Positions 25,630 through 34,762 of a stretch of DNA of 64,000 bases are shown here, piece after piece. Numbering within the stretch: the stretch's first letter is position 1; each line of letters starts with the position of its first letter. The notes under the pieces were generated by a model. That model was not told where the DNA came from. It did not search any database and was given only the letters and a program-made list of their open reading frames with translations. Source of the DNA: Methanosarcina acetivorans C2A (GTDB taxonomy: Archaea; Halobacteriota; Methanosarcinia; Methanosarcinales; Methanosarcinaceae); NCBI RefSeq assembly GCF_000007345.1, contig NC_003552.1:2046001-2110000 (forward strand), written 5' to 3'. Made by a program: the position numbers and the translations under genes.

Positions 25630-27485
25630 TTCTTCACCCCATCTTCGCTTATGGATTCCGAAGGACAGATCTGGGCACAGAGCCCGCAGCCGTTGCAGCT
25701 GTCCAGGATGAAGGGTTTTTCTTCTCCCGGAGGGAGGAATATTGCAGGGCAGCCCAGCTGCTTTATGCAGAACCCGCAGCCTGTGCAGCTTTCAGTATCG
25801 ATTGTAAGTTTTATCCCGGATTTTGTAATCCCGACACAGTTTCCTTTGAACACGATCGCAGAAGGCCCTTTGAATTCCATGGCTTCCTTTGCTGCCTCAA
25901 TGCAGCCTTCAAGGTTGACTGTTTCCACGGTCCTTACAGAGCCGATCCCACAGCTCCGGATCACCCCGGCAATGTCGATGGCTTTAGAAGGGTTCCCGAG
26001 GACGGTAACCCCGATCCCCGGATGAGGCTGGTGTCCTGTCATGGCTGTTGTCCGGTTGTCAAGGACGGCAAGGGTAACATCGGCTCCGTTGTAGACTGCA
26101 TTTATCACAGCCGGAATGCCTGAATGGAAAAAAGTCGAATCCCCTATGAAAGCTACCTGTTTCACCTCAGAGTTCGTGCGGGAAAGCCCTCCTGCAATGC
26201 TCATTCCTGCCCCCATGCAGAGGCAGGTCTCAACCATGTTGAGAGGGAAGGCGTTTCCAAGGGTATAACAGCCGATATCCCCGGAAAAAATAGTCTCGAC
26301 CTGAGAATCCTTTTTAAGCTGCTTTGCAGCCTGTTTGAAAGCGTAAAAAACAGTCCTGTGCATGCAGCCCGCACAGAGGGTTGGAGCCCGAACCGGTAGG
26401 GGCGGGAGCTCTTCCCTTAAAACGGCAGGAGAAGCATGGGAGAGGCGGGAAGGCTCTCCGAGCTTGGAAAGCACTTTGTTGATGCCATCAATAACGATGT
26501 CCACATTGTATTCCCCCCCCACCGGGAAAAATCCGTTCTTTTTTCCGTAAACGTCAACCGGCAGGTGAGCTTTTCCTATAAGCTGGAGGGCCTGTTCTTC
26601 GAGGTAAGGGTCAAGTTCTTCGACCACGATCAGTTTTTCGACCCCTTTTAAGAAGGAAAGAGCTGCCTGTTCGGGGAATGGGTGCACTGTCCCGACTCTG
26701 AAAAGGGTGAAAAGCCCTTCAAAACCCTTTACAGCCTCTTTTACGTAGAGGGCTGAAACCCCCGAGGCTATTATCCCTATTTTCCCGCTTCCCGAAACGG
26801 AATTGTACGGAAGTTCCGAAAAGCGCTCGGAAAGCTGCACCTGTACGTTTTCAAGCCAGGGGTGCCGCTCTGTAGTAAGCCTCGGAAAAATCGTCCAGCG
26901 CCTGTCCTTTACAAAGCCCTCGCAGGAAGCTTCGACCGGGGCAGGTTCTGCAACTGCAAGTTCGACGTCCTCGCAGCTGTGAGAGACCCGTGTAGTGGTC
27001 CTGAGTATGACAGGAACTTCGAATTCATGCGAAAGCTCAAAAGCCAGCTTTGTAAGCTCATACGCTTCCTGCGGGTTTGCAGGGTCAAGAACAGGGATGT
27101 TTGCAAAATGCCCGAAAACCCTCGTATCCTGCTCGGTCTGCGAGGAATGAGGCCCAGGATCGTCTGCAACAAGCAGGACAAGAGCCCCCTTTACCCCGAT
27201 GTAGCTCAGGCTCATCAGGGGGTCGGATGCGACATTTAACCCGACCTGCTTCATGGTCACAAGCGCCTTTGCCCCGGAATAAGCCGCTCCCACAGCCGTT
27301 TCAAGCGCAACCTTTTCGTTGCTCGACCACTCGGTATAAATCCCGCACCTGTCCGCATACCGGACAACTGTCTCCAGAGCTTCGGTAGAGGGTGTCCCCG
27401 GATACCCCGTAACTACCTGTACGCCGGCTTCTATTGCTCCAAGTGCAATGGCTTCATTACCCATTAACAGTTTTTTCTCAGTCAA
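25626..27485 (-). CDS. iorA: Indolepyruvate oxidoreductase alpha subunit
   Basis: IorA (619 residues) is the catalytic subunit. The N-terminal pyrimidine-binding domain holds GYPGTPSTEALE (about 22-33). The thiamine diphosphate domain holds CAGCMHR (about 364-370), GDIGCYTLG and the FIGDSTFFHSG/NAVYNGADVTLAVLDN segment that binds Mg2+ and the pyrophosphate. The C-terminus is ferredoxin-like with CTGCGFCIKQLGCP and CNGCGLCAQICP, two [4Fe-4S] clusters. The enzyme oxidises aryl pyruvates from Trp, Phe and Tyr, or runs in reverse for their synthesis. TTG 27485 is used, with GATGAG about nine bases before it; ATG 27464 is the alternative. It is the first gene of the iorA-iorB-paaK operon. Confidence 0.95.
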   Translation of the reverse strand: MTEKKLLMGNEAIALGAIEAGVQVVTGYPGTPSTEALETVVRYADRCGIYTEWSSNEKVALETAVGAAYSGAKALVTMKQVGLNVASDPLMSLSYIGVKGALVLLVADDPGPHSSQTEQDTRVFGHFANIPVLDPANPQEAYELTKLAFELSHEFEVPVILRTTTRVSHSCEDVELAVAEPAPVEASCEGFVKDRRWTIFPRLTTERHPWLENVQVQLSERFSELPYNSVSGSGKIGIIASGVSALYVKEAVKGFEGLFTLFRVGTVHPFPEQAALSFLKGVEKLIVVEELDPYLEEQALQLIGKAHLPVDVYGKKNGFFPVGGEYNVDIVIDGINKVLSKLGEPSRLSHASPAVLREELPPLPVRAPTLCAGCMHRTVFYAFKQAAKQLKKDSQVETIFSGDIGCYTLGNAFPLNMVETCLCMGAGMSIAGGLSRTNSEVKQVAFIGDSTFFHSGIPAVINAVYNGADVTLAVLDNRTTAMTGHQPHPGIGVTVLGNPSKAIDIAGVIRSCGIGSVRTVETVNLEGCIEAAKEAMEFKGPSAIVFKGNCVGITKSGIKLTIDTESCTGCGFCIKQLGCPAIFLPPGEEKPFILDSCNGCGLCAQICPSESISEDGVKK

Positions 27486-28212
27486 ATAAACTCATCTCGG
27501 ATCGCGGGTAATACATTAATGAACTGGATAAAGTTTGACAAGCCTCAAAGGAAATAAAATGAGGTTGAAAACAAACCTGAGTTCCCAAAGAATCTGATAA
27601 AATTGTTTTGAGAACCCGAGAAAATACATCAGGATATTTCGCCGTATTTTTACGTTATTGATATGCGACGCACATCTATGTACAATGTTGCCCGGAAGAA
27701 GAACGTAAAATTTGAATATAAAGTTTTTGTTTTTGAGAGTTTGTAAAATCGATCTAGATTACCTGACCTGCGAAACAAAGAAAATGAATAGGATCACCTG
27801 AAAAGGTTTCAAACAAATTAAAAAAGAAAATAAAATACAGGATAAGAGCTCGCTAATGCCTTGAAGTTCCGTATCTAAGAGTTTAATGTTGGTGAATGAA
27901 CTATTGACTGTATGCTTCAAACAGACCCCAGTAACTGGCTGGAAAAAGCTTCGTTATCCTGGTGTAATGCTACATCCAACCGTTTTCTACTATTTCGTAG
28001 AAGTCCAATAAATTAATGTTTAACTGGGAATCGACCTCTGGATAAATTGTGAAAATATTGATTTTAATTAGAAAAGTGGACTTCAGTTGATTATGGTTAA
28101 CTATTTATAACCTAACAAAATTATAATTCAGTAGTTTTTATATTATTAATTTTAATTTATTTGGGGTATATTTTCTCGTTCAATGAGTTAATTCGAATAA
28201 CGGGGGGAAGTT
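27486..28212. other. Intergenic region between divergent genes
   Basis: About 730 bases containing the iorA promoter on the minus side and the promoter of the Met/Asn-rich protein on the plus side. At 28006-28086 an AAGTCCA inverted pair and GAAAATATTGATTTT (28051-28065) recur from the region near 16.4 kb. GGGGGAAGTT (28202-28211) is the ribosome binding site of the next gene. No other gene is seen. Confidence 0.45.
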
Positions 28213-29256
28213 ATGAAAATAAAAGTAATAGTTTATTTGCTAGCGATATGCATAATTTTTTCTGCTGTACCTGTACAGGCACAAACTAACACGATCGAGA
28301 ATACGAATAATACATATCTGACCGTGACCGAAGATACGGATAAAACCTTCATGTGTAACATAACCGGAAACGCATTTGTGGTCGGTACGTCGGGCAATAT
28401 AACTGAAAACATGACTGAAAATGTGACTGATAACCAGACTGAAAATACAATAAGAAACCCTATCGAAACCCAAACTTCAAACGCTACCGGAAAAACGGAA
28501 AACGTGACCAACCTCATGACATGTAATGTAACCGGAAAGTTAGCTATAATCAAAGATATGCTCAACATGACAGAAAACGTGGTTATGCTAGGGAAAATAG
28601 ATGATATGCCTGGAAAAGTGGTCATAATCGGAAAAATGGACAAAACTGAGGCCGACGAAAAAGTTGTCAACATTACCGGAATGGAAGGAAAAGTAGACTA
28701 CATGACTGTGCTCATGAAAGGAAACATGAACGGAACCATAAAATGCAATATGACAGAAAATGTGGCCAGCATGACAGAGAACACGAGCAGCATGACTGTG
28801 CTCATGAAGGGAAATATGACTGGGATCATAACAGGTGATCTGAATAAAAAAGTGATCAAAATCAAGAACAGTGGTAATACGGCTGGAACGACCGAAAACA
28901 TGATCGATATGACCAAAATGGTCGGAAACATGAGTGCAACAGCCGAACCAATGAAATATAATATTACTGGAAACATGATTTTAATCAAAAATACGAATAA
29001 TATGACTGAGGCGCCTGAAACTGCGGATGACATTACGGATATATCCGAAGATATGGAAGAAATAAAAAAGATGGATCAAAAAATAGATAATATGACAGAG
29101 ATGTCTGAAAATATTGATAAAGTAAAAGAAATGGATGAAAATATGAACAATATGACCGGAATGGAATGGAAAAATAATAATTCAAATGTATCAATAATTA
29201 CAGTCACCAATGTGTTTACCAATGTAATTAATATTACTCAAATTGGATTAAACTAA
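28213..29256 (+). CDS. Secreted Met/Asn/Thr-rich repetitive protein
   Basis: I do not recognise a domain in this 347-residue protein. A clear signal peptide (1-24, ending VQAQT) is followed by low-complexity sequence made from degenerate N-M-T-E-N and G-N-M-T-G motifs, with unusually many methionines and N-x-T sequons. Loose internal units begin MTVLMKGNM (twice, about 177 and 196) or end NITGNM. From about residue 275 it becomes acidic and coiled-coil-like (DISEDMEEIKKMDQKIDNM). The NMTEN/GNMTG vocabulary matches the repeat array inside the fasciclin protein 8 kb upstream. It is probably an extracellular glycoprotein. No membrane anchor is seen. The start is well supported by GGGGGAAGTT. Confidence 0.7.
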   Translation: MKIKVIVYLLAICIIFSAVPVQAQTNTIENTNNTYLTVTEDTDKTFMCNITGNAFVVGTSGNITENMTENVTDNQTENTIRNPIETQTSNATGKTENVTNLMTCNVTGKLAIIKDMLNMTENVVMLGKIDDMPGKVVIIGKMDKTEADEKVVNITGMEGKVDYMTVLMKGNMNGTIKCNMTENVASMTENTSSMTVLMKGNMTGIITGDLNKKVIKIKNSGNTAGTTENMIDMTKMVGNMSATAEPMKYNITGNMILIKNTNNMTEAPETADDITDISEDMEEIKKMDQKIDNMTEMSENIDKVKEMDENMNNMTGMEWKNNNSNVSIITVTNVFTNVINITQIGLN

Positions 29257-29698
29257 TGAAGTGTTTTAGTATTTCCTCTTTCCTTTTTCCTTTTTTTCAT
29301 GCAAAGTGAGAAAAGTTTAACTGCATTGAAATAAATTCTTTTTCAATTGTTAGAGACAACAAAATATTTGCTTTTGGCTTCTTGCTGTTATAAAGAGCTT
29401 TTAAAATTACATTCATTCACAAAAATCGTTACACTTTTCAAAGAGGCAGTTCATTTGATAATCCATATTGCATACTTCTTTGTCTCGGGTTAGTGAGTTG
29501 AGTGTAAGTTTTTACATAAGAGCCTATAATTGAAAACAACTTCTTTTATACGGGGGACGCCAGGCGAGAAAAGAGCTGGTATATGAACAAGGTGGCCGTA
29601 TTCTTCGCCTTGATAGGCACTGATTGAAAAAAGAATATTTCTATTTTTTGCCGGAAGTTCTCATTTTCCGGGGTATCTATGTTTAAGCTTTAGCAGAG
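29257..29698. other. Intergenic region before first Yip1 gene
   Basis: No protein gene in about 440 bases. A GC-richer patch at about 29551-29625 has short self-complementary pieces (CAAGG 29588-29592 with CCTTG 29608-29612), which might form a leader-independent RNA structure. Confidence 0.35.
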
Positions 29699-29699
29699 C

Positions 29700-29710
29700 A
29701 AATATAAATA
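29700..29710 (+). promoter_or_regulatory. TATA box, leaderless Yip1 promoter
   Basis: AAATATAAATA is centred about 27 bases before the ATG at 29733. That is the usual archaeal TATA-to-transcript-start distance, so the mRNA should start at or next to the ATG. The same promoter sequence, at the same spacing, occurs before the paralogue at 31902. Confidence 0.65.
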
Positions 29711-29732
29711 GAACTTCGTAATATTATTTATT

Positions 29733-30269
29733 ATGATAAACGTCGATTATATCAAAACCTGGAAAGAGGTTATGAAAAGCCCGTCTCATTTTTACAGCGA
29801 AATGCCGAAGACAGGAGGATACTTTTATCCTATTGTTTTTGCAATAGGCAGTGTAGCCATAATGTTATTTTGTGTATTGCTTATTTATCCCCTTATTTTC
29901 CCTGAAATAGGTAACACCATAAAATTAACTTATATGGAGATATCTCTGATCGTAATATTTCTTTTTGTGATGTATATTCTTGGCCTTCTTATGAACTCTG
30001 CCATACTTTATATTACTTATAAAATTCTTGGGGGAAAGGGAAGTTATGAAGGTACTGTAGGGGTCGTATGTTATGCAACTGCTGCACTTGTACTTGCCTG
30101 GATACCTCTTATTGGCTTGATTTTCGGGTTTTATCAGACTTATCTCTATCTTGTGGGAGGTAAGTTCATACATGGTATGGGCATATTCAGATCTGCAATA
30201 GCTTTAATTATGTCCTTGTTACTGGTTTTTGTTTTTGCAGGGCTTGTCTCTATGAGTGTCTTTGCTTAA
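29733..30269 (+). CDS. Yip1 domain membrane protein
   Basis: This 178-residue membrane protein has the Yip1-type pattern: a short cytoplasmic N-terminus (DYIKTWKEVMKSPSHFYSEMP) and five hydrophobic segments at about residues 29-52, 65-86, 98-120 (with a GGKGSYEGTVGVVCYATA motif), 125-145 and 152-175. Archaeal Yip1 proteins are widespread and of unknown function; eukaryotic members act in vesicle traffic. No Shine-Dalgarno site is present, in line with a leaderless transcript. A paralogue with about half-identical sequence and the same promoter lies 2.2 kb downstream, separated by a propeller/PKD gene on the other strand. The pair arose by duplication that included the promoter. Confidence 0.8.
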   Translation: MINVDYIKTWKEVMKSPSHFYSEMPKTGGYFYPIVFAIGSVAIMLFCVLLIYPLIFPEIGNTIKLTYMEISLIVIFLFVMYILGLLMNSAILYITYKILGGKGSYEGTVGVVCYATAALVLAWIPLIGLIFGFYQTYLYLVGGKFIHGMGIFRSAIALIMSLLLVFVFAGLVSMSVFA

Positions 30270-30357
30270 CCGTGCTTTCGATTGCAGAATCATTTCCGAG
30301 GATCAGTTCCGAAGCTTTCAGGTTTTGTAATTCCTTCAACTTTCCCCTCTTTTTATT

Positions 30358-31593
30358 TCATTCCGACACTCTAATACATCCTTTCACGGTTAGGGTATCT
30401 TTCCCGGCAGCATTCGTTGCCGTCAGGCTGACGGTGTATTCCCCTGCCTTCCTGAACGTATGGGTTGCAGTTTGAGCGTGTTTTGATTGAATGCCGTCTC
30501 CGAAGTCCCAGTACCAGCTTGTGGGTGTGCCTCCGGTACTGGTGTCGGTGAACAGTACCGTTAATGGGGATTTACCGGATGTCGCGTTAGCAGTGAAAGA
30601 AGCCTGGGGTTTTATGGGTTCGGCTGAAAGGTCGTACATGTAAATAGCACTCTGGTTGGTACGCCTATCCTGCCAAACTATCCTGTTCCCATAAATAGCA
30701 GGACTGGATGCTGATCCGTTTGTGGAAATACGAGTTTCATTGGCAGTGGACATATCGTACATGTAAATGTCACTCATACAATTGCGTTCATCTCTCCACA
30801 CTACCCTGTCCCCATAGATGTCAGGATCAAACGGATCTGACGGAGAGTTAACACCACTCACTTCATTAGTGGAGAGGTCATATATGACAATGCAGTAATA
30901 ATTAGCGCCATATTCGTGAGATACTAATTTGTCTCCATATATCACACAGCCATATGAGTACCATGTTTCAAATTTTGTCTTGTTACCGGTGGATACATTG
31001 TACATCCATATAGGACCACTATCCCCGAAAAATCCGCTGTCGTTGGCCCACACTATTCTATCCTCATAGATATCAGGACTTCCATAATGACATCCATAGT
31101 TACTGATTTGGGTCCGGGTGAATGTAGACAGATCATACATATGGACTTTATAAGTTCTATTCTTAGGGTTTTCGTTGTCGATATATTCCTGCCATACTGT
31201 TACATTACCGTAAATAGCAGGCTTACTCCCCGTCCTGTAGTTACTATCACCTGTTACATTCTCGGTAATCAGAAATTTTCCACCGGTTGATATGTTGTAA
31301 ACACAAAGATTGGGGTTTTCAGTGCTGTTATCCAGCCACACAACTTTGTCCCCATAGACGGCAGGGTGACTTGTTGAAGACGAGTTAAGTTCGGTGTCAG
31401 TTTTATTGCTTATGTCATAAAGATGAATACTACCGTTTGATGACCACACTACTCTGTCGCCATAAATATCAGGCTCATGTCCGGCCCCAAGTCGGTTTTC
31501 CTGTCCGGCTGATGCAACTGTCGGGACCAGAATCAAAGAAACAAAAATCAAAAAAACAAAAGCTAAAGGTATCAAAAAGAGTTTACTTTTCAC
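30358..31593 (-). CDS. Surface beta-propeller protein with PKD domain
   Basis: This 411-residue secreted protein has a signal peptide (1-29, ending ASAGQ) and a TolB/WD-like propeller (about 30-320). The propeller is built of repeats reading P-x-I-Y-G-D-R-V-V-W followed by an I-Y-M-Y-D-L/M-S strand. One PKD domain follows (about 328-411) with FTDTSTGGTPTSWYWDFGDG and HTFRKAGEYTVSLTATN. There is no membrane anchor or sorting tail, so attachment would be non-covalent. PKD domains mediate protein or carbohydrate contacts on the cell surface. The propeller units are the same type as in the 970-residue protein at 37.8 kb. It is convergent with the first Yip1 gene. Confidence 0.85.
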   Translation of the reverse strand: MKSKLFLIPLAFVFLIFVSLILVPTVASAGQENRLGAGHEPDIYGDRVVWSSNGSIHLYDISNKTDTELNSSSTSHPAVYGDKVVWLDNSTENPNLCVYNISTGGKFLITENVTGDSNYRTGSKPAIYGNVTVWQEYIDNENPKNRTYKVHMYDLSTFTRTQISNYGCHYGSPDIYEDRIVWANDSGFFGDSGPIWMYNVSTGNKTKFETWYSYGCVIYGDKLVSHEYGANYYCIVIYDLSTNEVSGVNSPSDPFDPDIYGDRVVWRDERNCMSDIYMYDMSTANETRISTNGSASSPAIYGNRIVWQDRRTNQSAIYMYDLSAEPIKPQASFTANATSGKSPLTVLFTDTSTGGTPTSWYWDFGDGIQSKHAQTATHTFRKAGEYTVSLTATNAAGKDTLTVKGCIRVSE

Positions 31594-31868
31594 TCATTTC
31601 CCCCCGAATTAAATCTAAAGCAGCGACTCACTCTGCTTTTCATTTTCGCATTTTCATTACTATAAATCAGGGGAGCTAAAAATATAAACCAATCTTTATA
31701 AAATAAATTTCCAGGGGAAGTTTAAGGGAAAGTTTAAAGGGAAGTTTAAAGGGAATTTCAATTTCTACAGCAACTCTTCAGCCGTTTGCGGGCGATTCAA
31801 GAGAACTGTGTCCACAAACTTCCTTCATATTATTTTTTCACGTGGGCGGGCTTTGAACTCCACAGATC
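31594..31868. other. Intergenic region, short tandem repeat
   Basis: It holds the minus-strand promoter of the propeller gene. GGGAAGTTTAAA-type units repeat three to four times at about 31712-31760. No gene is seen. Confidence 0.4.
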
Positions 31869-31879
31869 AAATATAAATA
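31869..31879 (+). promoter_or_regulatory. TATA box of second Yip1 gene
   Basis: AAATATAAATA recurs here followed by GAACTTC and TAATATTTATTATG-like sequence, with the same distance to ATG 31902 as in the first copy. It shows the promoter was duplicated with the gene. Confidence 0.65.
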
Positions 31880-31901
31880 GAACTTCACAATATTATTTAT
31901 T

Positions 31902-32426
31902 ATGATTAATCTTGATTATATCGGAACCTGGAAAGAGGTTATGAAAAGTCCCTCTCATTTTTACAGCAAAATGCCAAGGACCGGAGGATACGCTGCCCCT
32001 ATCCTTTTTGCAGTAGTTAATGTTGCCATATACTCGCTTTTTTACCTGCTTTTTAATCCCGGAGCATACGATATCGGCGGCTTCAGTTCTCCAATGATAT
32101 TTGCAGTCGCGCTTCTGGCACCTGTAGTCGGTGTTGTTGCTCTCTTCCTTGATGCTACACTGATTCACATTATTCAAAAAGTTTTTGGGGGAAAGGGGAA
32201 TTACGAAGGTACCTTAAGGTTCGTATTTTATGCATCTGCTGCGACCTCTCTCCTCTGGATTCCTCTTGCAGGCGGGATTTTCGGAGTTTACCAGCTATAT
32301 CTCTACGTTGTGGGCGGCAGGGTTGTGCATGAAGTAAGCCTTGAAAGGTCTGCTCTGGCTGTGTTTCTGTCCATTTTGCTGGTTATTGTATTCATAATGC
32401 TGGTTTCTTCGAGTGGCTTTGTCTAA
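31902..32426 (+). CDS. Yip1 domain membrane protein, paralogue
   Basis: The 174-residue product is a paralogue of the protein at 29733. The first 30 residues are nearly the same (DYIGTWKEVMKSPSHFYSKMPRTGGY), the GGKGNYEGTLRFVFYASAATSLLW segment is conserved, and the five membrane segments are at matching places. It differs most in the second and third helices. It has no Shine-Dalgarno site and a TATA box 27 bases before the ATG. The function is unknown. Possibly the two form hetero-oligomers, but this is only an inference from the pairing. A hairpin and T-tract lie about 130 bases after the stop. Confidence 0.8.
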   Translation: MINLDYIGTWKEVMKSPSHFYSKMPRTGGYAAPILFAVVNVAIYSLFYLLFNPGAYDIGGFSSPMIFAVALLAPVVGVVALFLDATLIHIIQKVFGGKGNYEGTLRFVFYASAATSLLWIPLAGGIFGVYQLYLYVVGGRVVHEVSLERSALAVFLSILLVIVFIMLVSSSGFV

Positions 32427-32557
32427 CTCTGTTATTGACATTGTTACCGGTTCTGTTATTAATTGTGAACTTTTGTCTGTAATCCGGTGATAGCACTGTC
32501 GAACACCTGCCGTTCAGAGTAAAATACTCAAAATTGAATCCGGACCGAAGTAAGGGC

Positions 32558-32640
32558 GGGAATTGAGAGTTCGCAGAACCTGGAGGTTACCGTCTTTTCA
32601 TGATTTACGGCTCTCGATTCCCTGCTTCTTATTTTTTGAT
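32558..32640 (+). terminator. Long hairpin with T-tract
   Basis: GGGAATTGAGAG (32558-32569) pairs with CTCTCGATTCCC (32611-32622) with one G-T pair. An inner CCGT/ACGG pairing is also present. CTTCTTATTTTTTG follows and its TTCTTATTTTTTGATC unit is repeated. It probably ends plus-strand transcription, and it lies just beyond the stop of the convergent small gene. Confidence 0.5.
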
Positions 32641-32645
32641 CTTTC

Positions 32646-32864
32646 TTATTTTTTGATCATTTCCTTGACTTTCTTAGTATTTTCGATGGATTTTTTCTTT
32701 AGCTCGATCATCTTTTCCATTTTATCTATTTTTATCTCCATCCACTGTATTTTCATATCCATTTTCATTAACATAACTTCTTTTTTCTGATCTTCAGTCA
32801 GAAGCTCCCAGAGCTCGAACATTCCGTGATGCATCTGGGCTTTTCCTGCCATTTCTTCTACCAT
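32646..32864 (-). CDS. Small Met/Lys-rich helical protein
   Basis: I do not recognise this 72-residue protein. It is predicted to be almost all helix: a first segment MVEEMAGKAQMHHGMFELWELL with a hydrophobic face, then an amphipathic lysine- and methionine-rich helix (EVMLMKMDMKIQWMEIKIDK and on) with a coiled-coil-like heptad pattern. GGGGGT lies six bases before the ATG, which supports real translation. It is monocistronic. The high methionine content recalls metal-binding or DNA/RNA-associated small proteins, but nothing specific can be claimed. Confidence 0.65.
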   Translation of the reverse strand: MVEEMAGKAQMHHGMFELWELLTEDQKKEVMLMKMDMKIQWMEIKIDKMEKMIELKKKSIENTKKVKEMIKK

Positions 32865-33178
32865 AAAATTACCCCCGTTACAATGGTATCCATTTTACTA
32901 ACATCTTCGTTATCTTTCATACCCGGAAACCGCTAAAGATCTTCGGGTATCACAAAGAGATTATTATTACTGACATATAATAACTACAGAAATATAAATT
33001 AGAATCCAATAATAATTAAAAGCAGCGTTTGAAAAGGAAAGGGTGGCAAGGGATGTACTGACAATCCCATATTTCGTTTGTAGGTTGTCCCGAACAGCCG
33101 GGCATTCAATGTGGGTCAGTATGCATCAAAGTTTTTCTCCTGCTTTCCGCAATAATCCTCGTTAATAATCTTCGTTAT

Positions 33179-33856
33179 TTATGCGATCTTTCTCCCGAAC
33201 ATCACTGCAAACTGATAGTACTTATATACACAGCTGACATCACGGAAGCCTGCTTCTTTAAGCCAATCCAGTTGCTGGCTAAGGCTTGTATCCTTATCGA
33301 GCTTAACTCTCTCGTAACCCGCCAGTATTTCTTCTTCGGACAAACCGCTTGTTTCGACATATTGTCTCCAGGTCGTTTTATTCAGTTTTTCTATGAAAGG
33401 GGTTTCTCCATGCACCTGATCGGCATTAATGAAAATCCCGTTCTCTTTGAGTATGGAGTAACTCTTTTTGTAAAGTTCCTCCTTTTCTTCATCCTCCAAG
33501 TGATGAATGGATAGGGCTGAAATTACGATATCATATTTGTCCGCGAAATCATATTTTGAATAGTCTGCTGCAATGTATTTGATGTTGGAGTTTTTTCCGA
33601 ATCTGTCTTTTGCCATATCCAGCATCTTTTCCGAGATGTCAATAAGAGTAAAGGATGCTTCCGGATATCTTTTCATCAGAAATGCCGATAGAAGACCTGT
33701 TCCTGCACCTATGTCCAGGATACTTGGATTTTCAGTATATACTGATGCCACGGATACTGTTGCTCCGTAAAAGTCATCGAAGCAGGGGATGAACTTCCTT
33801 CTCTGTTCATCGTACTTTTTTGAAATAGCATCAAACTTTTGTTGAATTTCGCTCAT
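33179..33856 (-). CDS. Class I SAM-dependent methyltransferase
   Basis: This 225-residue soluble enzyme has the seven-strand methyltransferase fold. Motif I is ILDIGAGTGLLSAFL (about residues 46-60), the acidic residue ending strand 2 is in FTLIDISEKML (about 70-80), IKYAADYSKYD-like motif II follows, and YDIVISALSIHHLED (about 108-122) is motif IV. The C-terminal part forms a helical substrate lid. The substrate is not evident; the closest-looking relatives are small-molecule or ubiE/type-11/12 methyltransferases. GGAGGA lies before the ATG. It is monocistronic on the minus strand, flanked by two small coiled-coil genes. Confidence 0.88.
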   Translation of the reverse strand: MSEIQQKFDAISKKYDEQRRKFIPCFDDFYGATVSVASVYTENPSILDIGAGTGLLSAFLMKRYPEASFTLIDISEKMLDMAKDRFGKNSNIKYIAADYSKYDFADKYDIVISALSIHHLEDEEKEELYKKSYSILKENGIFINADQVHGETPFIEKLNKTTWRQYVETSGLSEEEILAGYERVKLDKDTSLSQQLDWLKEAGFRDVSCVYKYYQFAVMFGRKIA

Positions 33857-34130
33857 TTTTTCCTCCGGGTTTCAGTATCAAGGACAGGTTTTTCTGTTCT
33901 TTTTTACTGCCATTTTCGTTCTTACAGTACTTTTTGTTCTTACAGCACTTTCTTTTCTTCCTGAAAATTACCTTTTCACTGCATATGCCTTTGTCCCGCA
34001 TATACTTAATTCATTATTGAGGTTTCTTGCATTCAATAGTTGTTTCCAGCCTCTCGTGAAATTAATTTGGGCACGCTCTCGATAAAGTTAAAAAAATAAT
34101 CTATTTATATTTCGAGACATTGTTAGAAGC

Positions 34131-34379
34131 ATGTATCTCAAAGATGAAGAGCTAATGAAAGATCAGCAGAGTCGCGAATTTGGCGTCTTCGGAGATGTTC
34201 TGCGGGAGCTGCAAATGGAAGAAATGGAGGAAACCGAGACTTGCCTGGTGGAAATCCAGGAAACCGTTGTCAAAGAAAACACGATGGAGATTCTTGCCGA
34301 AATCAGGGCAACATTAAAAGAGATTGCAGAGACGCAGAAGGAAATACTCGAAGAGATTAAAAAGAACAGGCCCGAATAA
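34131..34379 (+). CDS. Small acidic coiled-coil protein
   Basis: I do not recognise this 82-residue protein. It is acidic and almost wholly helical, with glutamate-rich heptads (LRELQMEEMEETETCLVEIQ and EILAEIRATLKEIAETQKEI) that predict a coiled coil. A single cysteine sits at about residue 38. A TATA-like TTTATATTT at 34104-34112 lies about 23 bases before the ATG and there is no Shine-Dalgarno site, so a near-leaderless transcript is likely. Its codon use and lack of repeats suggest a real gene. The function is unknown. Confidence 0.6.
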   Translation: MYLKDEELMKDQQSREFGVFGDVLRELQMEEMEETETCLVEIQETVVKENTMEILAEIRATLKEIAETQKEILEEIKKNRPE

Positions 34380-34762
34380 ATCTCAACTCATACTTTCTTT
34401 TTCGCCTGGGAGAAGACTTTTAATTTTCAACTTTCACTTTTAACTTATGAAAGCTTAAAGATTTTAAATAAAATCCATTCAGGGCTATAAACAGGTTCCA
34501 TGATAATGCATAGATCTCAGGATGGAAAAGAAAATTTTCAGTGAGTACTTTTGGAAGTGGGGATATTTAAGAGGTTTAATTTGTTTTAGAGAGATCCTTA
34601 CATACGACTGTTCCCCACTACCAATAAAATATAATGGTGAAGTCGTATTTATACTTCACTTCTATTTATACTTAACTTCTGTTAGTTTCACAGCTTCTGT
34701 CATTCTCACGTATTTAATATTCTGTCCGAAAACCGGGTTTTTTCAGCCGAAACTCGGAGCTT
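34380..34762. other. Intergenic region between convergent genes
   Basis: No gene is supported. An open frame from 34522 runs into the malic enzyme gene on the opposite strand and has no ribosome binding site. T-rich tracts near 34395-34447 may stop plus-strand transcription. Confidence 0.4.
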
